Assembly (NCBI GenBank): GCA_010093685.1
Contig: MU006221.1
Location: 899,491-963,490 of the forward strand
Direction of reading: 5' to 3'
DNA length: 64,000 nt
From: Ophiobolus disseminans
Lineage: Eukaryota; Ascomycota; Dothideomycetes; Pleosporales; Phaeosphaeriaceae
The notes below the pieces were generated by a model that worked only from the letters and a program-made list of their open reading frames with translations, was not told where the DNA came from and ran no database searches. Position numbers and translations under genes: made by a program. This document shows positions 57,301 to 64,000 of this stretch, piece after piece; the stretch's first letter is position 1; each line of letters opens with the position of its first letter.

Positions 57301-59489
57301 CAATTAATTGATAAAGTCTAGCTTCACATAACACGGAAAGCCTCCAGGCTTCTCGCATGTCCGCCATACCTAGTTATGATCATCAGCTTCGCTATCCGTA
57401 AGCTGTTAATTTGACGCAGTGCTACAGCGAGCCACTCAAGTGGGTAGCATGTAGTGTTGTGAGACATCAATTAAGGCTGCAGCATGTGGAGGATCCTCCC
57501 AGAGTGCCCCAATCGCAATTCCGATACTCATCGGGCTTGTTGCATGACTTGCGATGTACCCCGGATTGTGTGTCTTTCAGCGGTGTTCATAGGAGGGCAG
57601 GTTTAGTGGTTAATGACATTCACGAAGTTGGTGTTTTGATAGAATGTACGCTGCAGAGTTGATGTGCTTCGGCAACCCCTCAGGGTGTCTAACGCAATAA
57701 ATATCACATGATGGCCAAGGCGAACGATGTTCATTCTTCCGGTTGTTGGTTGAGTGCTGGGTTGCTGACTGGCCATATTGCAAATGGCCCATTCGCGGAT
57801 TGACCATGCTGCAACTGCATGAAGGGTTTGAGGTCGCAACTCGAAAGGAGAGACTGAGTCGAGCACGGAGCTCTGATGCAGTGAATGGCAGGTGCTCAGA
57901 CGGCAGCGATGGCCTGAGAAGCATGAGACAGCCTGCAGAGTGTTGACGCATGGATCAAATTGGGGCATTAGCCAATAGAACAGCAATGAAGCCTTCGTAG
58001 AGCGAGAGCGTAGTTGCACCTGCAGTTCCGCCATGTTACTGCACGGCCTTGGAGACCCATTCGCCGAAGTACTGTCGCCGAAGTGAAAGCAACTTTCCCT
58101 CGTAAGTAGACTCCATCGACTGCATGGTGTTTCATGTCCGAATAGCCTTCCAAGGTTAGTTTTTTGGCTCGATGTGGGTGATTCGTTCTCCACAGCCGCG
58201 GGAGGGGCAAATGACTTGCCATGCCGGAAGGCAGCACTAGCTTGACCTGGCGATGGACGAGCCACCCGTCGATACGAGTGTTTGTCTCGCATGCCATGAG
58301 CGTCACGTTACCTTCGAAAGGGACGACGCCAATTTCCCTTGTGACGTACCAACTGCCGTCAGCCGAGACCTTGTAAAGTGCTTCTGGCCTGGGGCTAGGT
58401 AAGCTTGCAGCAACCGCGGTGATTTGACCCAGCGTCCTGGTGAATTAGGCAGCACAAAGTTATTGCCATGGGGATATGCAGGTTTGAAGCCGAGCAGTGG
58501 GAGCTCTGCAACATGCATTATCGAATGGAGAATGGACTCCCACTTAGCCAGGGTTTGGTGCTGATGTTGGGGCAGCCGTGACGTGGGAGGATTAGTACAA
58601 GCTTCATTCATGCTAGTACAAGCGAACCGACGTGGCTCGAGCAGATAAGACGTGGCCCGATGTCCAAGCATTAAGCGCCGGCCAGGACGCTATGAGGGAG
58701 AGACGGGTAAGATACAGATATATCGGGGGCTGCCGCGGTGTTAACCCATGCGTAGGGCAGCAACAGCCGCCGTGGAACCCCGCCGCAGAAGCAGGTCGCA
58801 GACTGAGCCAGAGACACGGAACGGAGCCAATATAGCCAGCAAAGGAGAGTTGAGCGTGTAATTGCTTCAGAGTGGCCCGTTCGAGATGTGGAGCACCGTG
58901 CCGCAGCGAAGCGTGTGGGTAGCCAATCACGGCCCTCGTCGATGTGACTTCATGCAGCATGCAGGGAATTAGGCGCCCTCGAATTAATTCGCGCAAAGGC
59001 CGCATGCGATCTCACCCCCTCGCATGCGGTTGCGTGGCTCGTGTGACGGCAGTGATCCCCGTGTGACCCCCGTCGATGCGCGGTTGGTTGTACGAAAAAG
59101 ACGTTAGATAGAAAGCACCGGTGAACGGCACACAGGGATGATCGATCAGGGTGGCGTTTTCAAGCCACCCGACATGCAAACGCGGGCATCTTGTGCCCGT
59201 TCTGGCCTTCGCTGGATTTTGTGTGCAGTGTCTGGTGGAGTATCATGATGAAATGAGTCTTATTCATTTGAGAAAAGAACTATACGATGATGCCCGGTGA
59301 TTTCTAGACGTTGCCGCAAATCCATCTACCACGCCCATGCTCCGTAGAGCGTTCCAGAACGCCGAGTATGCAGTGTTCCACCCATCGCTCAGGTATTAAT
59401 GTCAAGCCAAAAGCTGCAGCAGCGTACAATATACAAATGTTCTTCACCGGAATATCAGAGAATATGCGACGCGTCTCCCTCTTCCCCCT
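51330..59489. other. Gene-poor stretch of about 8 kb
   Basis: No protein gene can be supported here. Many overlapping short frames occur on both strands (the longest about 230 codons at 57603-58292, minus), none with a recognisable domain or natural composition. Base composition does not look strongly AT-rich, so heavy RIP is not obvious by eye. I found no reverse transcriptase, transposase or integrase motif. Two adjacent hairpins near the right end and weak tRNA-like patches are the only structure noticed. Confidence 0.5.
59149..59199. other. Two adjacent perfect hairpins
   Basis: GGGTGGC/GCCACCC with an 8-base loop (59149-59170), and CGGGCA/TGCCCG with a 5-base loop (59183-59199). They lie about 300 bases past the stop of the minus-strand C2H2 gene and could fall in its 3' untranslated region or terminator area. 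Confidence 0.7.
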
Positions 59490-60633
59490 CTACAGTCCCG
59501 TGGCGGGGTGGTATCCGTTATTCCTGAGCTGCGAAAACATGTGGGGGTCCGTGACTGGTACTTGATTGCGTCGTTGGCAACCGTCGTCTTCATGTCTGGG
59601 TCATTGTCAGTTGGGAACCAGTGAGCATCAGTAGAGTTGCTTGCCTGCGAAGGGTGTCTTTGCGTGAGAAAGCATTGGGACAACGTGAGCACTTGAAAGG
59701 CTTCGACCTCTGGTGCACACTCTGGTCATGTCGCGCAAGATCTGTCTTTCGCACGAACTCCTTCCCGCACTCAGGATACGGGCAAATGTTGTCCTTGCGC
59801 CGGGTGACATCGTGGGTCAGCATGTGCTGGTTGTAGTTGTACCGTCTCGCAAACCCCTTCTCTGGGCATAGGTGGCAACGGTATGCGGCGTTGGCAGGGT
59901 CGGTATGCCTTCGGTTCCTGGTGCGTTCCCGTGGCACGCTGGTTGAGGAGTAGTTGGAGCGCGCCTTTGAATGTTGACTACCCGTGCTCTCCTCTGACGG
60001 CGCTCGCTCGTAGACACGGCTGCCATAGCCGTATACAGGTGTCGATTCGAGCTTTGACAGTGGCGGGGCTCCGTACGCATGCTCATACGAATACATGCCT
60101 GCATTGAGCCGTTCAGGAGCCACCGTGAGAGGTTGAGGTCTTGGTGAAGATAGCCCATGCATGTCTGCTGGCTCACCCCATCGAATATCTGAAGGCCAAC
60201 CCGAGTATTCGACTTTTACGCCGGAGAAAGCTTGCTCTGAGCCCTCATGTGAGAAGACAGACATTTCTCGAGTGCAAGACGACAGCGAAGACCGCGGGGA
60301 TGTGTGAGCAGAAGCCCAGGGTAGTGGTGAATGAGACACTGGATGGTCGAATGCTCCTGATGTCCAAGGATCTGCGATGGTCTCAGTCATCAGAGGAGAG
60401 ACGCCGCTGGATAAGTGATGGTTCCAATTCTCAGAGGGTTGCGGGGACGGTGGGAGACCTGTGGGTAGAGCTGGCTGATAGCCGTACAATCCAAGACCTT
60501 CTGGATACTTGGATTGACCGTCCCGTCGGTCCGGAGAAGGGTATGGCGACTCGAGCAACGAACCCTTTTTAGATGTGTGCTGTTGGTAGGGTGAGTTGAA
60601 GGGAGGTGTAGGTTGATCCGCGTATCGTAACAT
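59490..60633 (-). CDS. C2H2 zinc-finger transcription factor
   Basis: Nuclear regulator with three fingers at the C-terminus. Exons 60633-59645 and 59595-59490 give 364 residues. The long N-terminal part is Pro/Ser/Tyr-rich and disordered. Finger 1 is CHLC...H270/H274, finger 2 CPYPEC...H302/H307, finger 3 CSRC...H331 then Cys336. Finger 3 is thus a C2HC finger, KDTLRRHEDDGC, whose first zinc-binding His is created by splicing. The intron (49 nt, 59644-59596) starts GCAAGC and ends CCCAG with CTGAC upstream, a GC-AG intron. Without splicing, finger 3 is lost and the frame ends after about 17 unrelated residues. Target genes unknown. Confidence 0.9.
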
Positions 60634-61502
60634 GGTGAAGGGAGGAGGAGAAGAAGAAGGGTTGTTTCAGAATATAAACAAAGACCTTGATGTATCTTGA
60701 CGGGAATGAAGTCAAAGGCGGCGTAGGGTGTGTAACAGTAAGTGTGGTGTGTGTGGAGGGTGATTGACAAACGAAGCTGCAGGGCGTATCCGCGCGGGTT
60801 ATATCTGTGCGATGTAGCGCGTGGGATTTTGCAGCAAAGACAAAGGCAAAGGTGTGTGTCCAGTAATGCGGCAGTGTCTTCTCGATGCGGTGCGTTCGAA
60901 CACTGGGCTTTTGAACTGTGAGGCAGACTCCAGGAAATTGTACTAGACAGGGAAAGCATGAACATGGTGAGCTCGAGCCGCGTAGGCGGCAGGCGCCAGT
61001 TAGCTGCATGGGGCTGGGGCCGTCTGTCGCGGAGGTAGGTATAGGTGGGCAGGGTGGACGTAAGAAGAGTAGCGCGTGCAGGGGAGTCTGCACGAAGTGG
61101 ATGGTGGCGTAGACCGGGGACTTCGAACACGTTCCAAGCTCTCGGGAGGGCCTAAGCGGCCCGAACACAAATCAGATTTGCACCGACCGCAGCGAGAGGC
61201 GCAGGCAGACGCTGGGAGTGCTTCATCCCTGCTCCAACGGCGCGCCTCTCTTTCCGAAAATCATGCCAAATTGGACGCTGCCATTTGGGTGCATTTATTA
61301 CTAAGATACCGTCTATTTTCATGCATTTGCTGGTGTGGCCGACGTCTAGCTAATAAGAAATCAACGCCATTGGCACACGCTTTGGTATGTGTGAGCTGTG
61401 TTGACGTGGGTAAACTGAATTTGCCCATTTTTTATCCGGACGTGTGCCGTTAACCTTAGCAGTATATGCGGATACGCCGCGGACGGCTGGAAGCGCCGGC
61501 CA
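60634..61502. promoter_or_regulatory. Upstream region of the C2H2 gene
   Basis: About 0.87 kb. Directly before the ATG, the minus strand is a CTTCTTCTTCTCCTCC-type pyrimidine tract (about 60636-60662), typical of fungal core promoters or long leaders. The channel gene ends on the far side. Confidence 0.55.
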
Positions 61503-64000
61503 TCAAGCGGCCGTGGTCGCTTCGCGCTCCTGGAGCTGTGACACCATCTCCGTTAGTTGTTCGACCTGACTTGTGAGCTTCAGAACCAGTGTTCTGAGCT
61601 GGGCCTCGGGCTCCGTTTGGCCCACCCTAGTGTGAGGCCGACTTCCTTGCTGCATCCTTCCCGGTGATGTCGGCGCCACATGCGAGTCTGCCAGCAGTAA
61701 GCGCGGCGTGTTGACAGCTAATCGGGGAGGCTTTCTGGACGGCAATGGCGTTTGGGGCCCGCTGAAAGACATCATGTTGGAGTCGCGGCTGCGAACATCG
61801 GCAATCTGTTCGTAAGCCCATATCGCCGCAACGAAGGGCAGGTGTGTGGCCTTGAGCAGGACAATGCGAGCGCTTCTTAGCCGCTCAGATGGCAGGACGA
61901 GCCGAAAAGGTCTGATGCAAAGAGGAATCAGGTTCTGGAAGTCAAATTAGCCTTGCAGCCTTCATCGTGATGTTGAGTTTGATCATGAAACAAGCCCTCG
62001 CATGCTAGAGTGACCTGCAACGATGCCATGATCTCAATATGCAGAAAGCCTGAGCGGCAAGCGAGGCTCAACGTCCGTGTCGTCACAGACATCAGCCAAG
62101 AAACCTTCCTTCATGGAAATGCCACGCTTGAGAAGACGACTGTCCATGACGGTTGGTTCTGGAAGGACATTTGCCAACATGCACAGAGGCTATGTTAGCC
62201 GGCCTGTTCGGGTGGCCGGCGCTTAATGCTCGTTTCAACACACCGAAAATAGAAACGACAAGCGACAAACTTACCAAAGGAGGTAGAAAGTATGTCAGTC
62301 GATTCGATGACGATGCTTCAAGCACATAGACGGAATAGCTTTGTAGTTGCTGCGGTTAGTGAACGCCTCGAAAGGTGGCTTGGGAACAATGCACTTACAT
62401 GAAAAGATATTCATCACGTGCATGATCCAGAACCTGTGGAAATCTTAGCACTAACGAGACCATGAGCTATCAAGCTTGCAAGAGTACAGCATCAAATGAG
62501 CTTTGCGCCGAACAGTGGTTGTAGACAGGCGGGCTGATACTTCAGGCACGCTAGGCCTCAGTCGCAAGACCCGCTCGGACAAAAGCCGGTAGAAACACAC
62601 CATAACGGGAATCCTGCACGGCTCGCTCATAGGGATGAGGCAGTGTGGGCTTTGTGAGCCGATACTCCGTATGCTTGGCATGCATGCAGTGCGCTGGGAA
62701 CAAAGCAGGAAAAGCCCACGAATTGTCTCTCGAAACACATACCTTGCTGAGCGAATTGCTCAATAACGATATCAAGCTAGTGATAAGCAGGATATCTGAA
62801 TGCGGAGCCATGGAGTCAGCGACTGTCTCATATGCAGCTCCTACGTGGATACGACGTACTGGTCAAGCTAACGAAAATGAGCATCACGGGAGGCCCTGCA
62901 CGCAAAGTCAATCTCTTTACCATGGTGAGTTCGAAGCAGGGATTGTATACCGAAATATGGCGATCTATTTACTGGGTCAGTAGGCGGTCGCTCCGAGTGT
63001 GTTGCGCAACTTACATCTCTTTGGCGACATCTGAGGCACGTGTTCGTCAGTTTCTGCACTGCCGCAGCAGTTCATTGAACTGAGGGGTTTCACTCACCAA
63101 AGCCGAGGTAACTCGATCTATGCAACGTTAGTCAATGGATCATGTTACATTGTCCATCCACTATAGTCTCACCCAAAGAACACCTTGATCAATATCCAGC
63201 TCTACACATTGTCGATCAGTACTGGGATCCAGGTGGTGACAGGGGAAGCTTACCATCTCCGTCGGCTTGAATTGATCGCGAGCTAATAATACGAATGTCG
63301 TCAGGAAACCTAGGAGCGAACGATATTAGTTGAAGCTAGCATTGTGGCTGTGTGGGAAAAGCACCTAGATACACTGGAAAAGAAGACGTATGTTAGCGAA
63401 ATGTCTCATGTTTCGCTCCCGTATCAGACGTACGGATGACAACAAGGGACAGGAATTCTACGTACGAAATTAGTAAATGTCTCAGATCCAATGCATACAC
63501 ACCGACACTCACTGATGAAGTCCTTGGTCTGTTCGCTCTTAGTTAGCCGCAACAGGCCAATGTTTGATGCCAACACTGACCATTTCTTTCAGACAGGGTA
63601 TCTACCTAGCAGTTAGCTCCATTCGTCCGCAAGAATGAGATTGACATGAATGTGCCGTGCCGCAATCGTCCAACAGCCCACGGGTGTCGCAGGGGAGCTG
63701 AAATATCAGAGCGGCGCAATCAGGCTCGCCTACACCCTGCGCAACGTATGGCTAGACAAGCGGGTAATTGTAGCTTACCAAAGTACCAAAGTAACGGTTC
63801 AAACTCAGAAGTGCGAAGATTCGTGGTACGAGGAAGAGGGCTTCCAGACCAAGAACGTCGTATGACAGCTCAATCAAGTCTTTGTTCGCAGATGAAAGAC
63901 CAACCATTCGCAGAATGCAAAAGACCATTCCAACCACGACAATGCTAATATCCCATGTCCACCAGAAATCTGAAGCATAGAAGCTTGTTTGTCCTGCGTC
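61503..64000 (-). CDS. TRP/Yvc1-like fungal cation channel, 3' part, micro-exon gene (5' end outside window)
   Basis: C-terminal part of a polytopic channel of the fungal receptor-activated/Yvc1-like cation channel group, probably vacuolar. Exons (high to low): beyond 64000-63779, 63601-63581, 63528-63513, 63457-63434, 63373-63365, 63309-63254, 63201-63173, 63117-63098, 63030-63015, 62964-62951, 62895-62860, 62795-62743, 62433-62399, 62338-62275, 61934-61503. From the second exon on they total 825 nt (275 codons with stop). Joined segments read YDVLGLEALFLVPR, IPCLKEMTKDFI, FLSLVVILYLGFLTTF, SWILIKVFFGSSYLG, ISPYFGPPVMLIFVSLT, LLSNSLSKVLDHARDEY and LEASSSNRLTYFLPPLN: late helices, pore region and last helix. 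The tail ends in a coiled segment (LKLTSQVEQLTEMVSQLQ). Two introns exceed 300 nt. Confidence 0.75.

Noticed and set aside
56769..57311. Plus-strand open frame of 180 codons
   Set aside because: Begins with TTG, not ATG; Arg/Cys/Trp-rich composition without family resemblance.
57603..58292. Minus-strand open frame of 229 codons
   Set aside because: Composition and lack of any domain suggest chance; overlapping frames of similar length occur on other strands.

Overview
The window is nuclear DNA of a filamentous ascomycete. Its short GT-AG introns (mostly 48-65 nt, often with CTAAC or CTGAC branch points), single-gene transcription units and protein families (GH11 xylanase, Git3/Gpr1-type receptor, Zn2Cys6 regulator, cytochrome P450, small secreted cysteine-rich proteins) fit a Dothideomycete, probably Pleosporales. 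The species cannot be named from the sequence. I rebuilt most gene models by joining exons by hand. Where I say total exon length is a multiple of three, I checked it.

Layout. 1-22 kb is a dense housekeeping block: 3' end of an ABC-ATPase (+), Pps1-like phosphatase (-), DNA polymerase delta small subunit (-), DcpS scavenger decapping enzyme (+), Git3-like GPCR (-), ubiquitin C-terminal hydrolase (-), Arc1-like tRNA-binding cofactor (+), UDP-glucose 4-epimerase (-), SUN-domain protein (+) and MCM6 (+). 22-41 kb is accessory: a GH11 xylanase whose splice acceptor looks broken at the catalytic codon (-), two small Cys/His-rich ORFs (+), a decayed coiled-coil gene (+), a dialkylglycine-decarboxylase-like aminotransferase (-) facing a Zn2Cys6 regulator (+), a PAN/apple-like membrane protein (+), a small secreted protein (+), a P450 (+) and an Hsp31/DJ-1 protein (+). 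41-48 kb is housekeeping again: TYW4/Ppm2 (-), Atg18 (+), PI31 (+). 48-64 kb is sparse: one six-cysteine secreted protein, about 8 kb with no supportable gene, a C2H2 regulator (-) and, running off the right edge, the 3' part of a TRP/Yvc1-like cation channel (-) cut into many micro-exons.

How genes relate. Several neighbours are divergent and share a promoter region: polymerase delta subunit/DcpS, UCH/Arc1, aminotransferase/Zn2Cys6 regulator, TYW4/Atg18. The aminotransferase-regulator-P450-Hsp31 stretch could be a small catabolic or biosynthetic group, but it has no backbone synthase. The most unusual signals are the micro-exon channel gene, the xylanase splice defect, an unannotated three-exon effector-like gene, a short dispersed inverted-repeat element, two GC-AG introns and several stop-free 3n introns.
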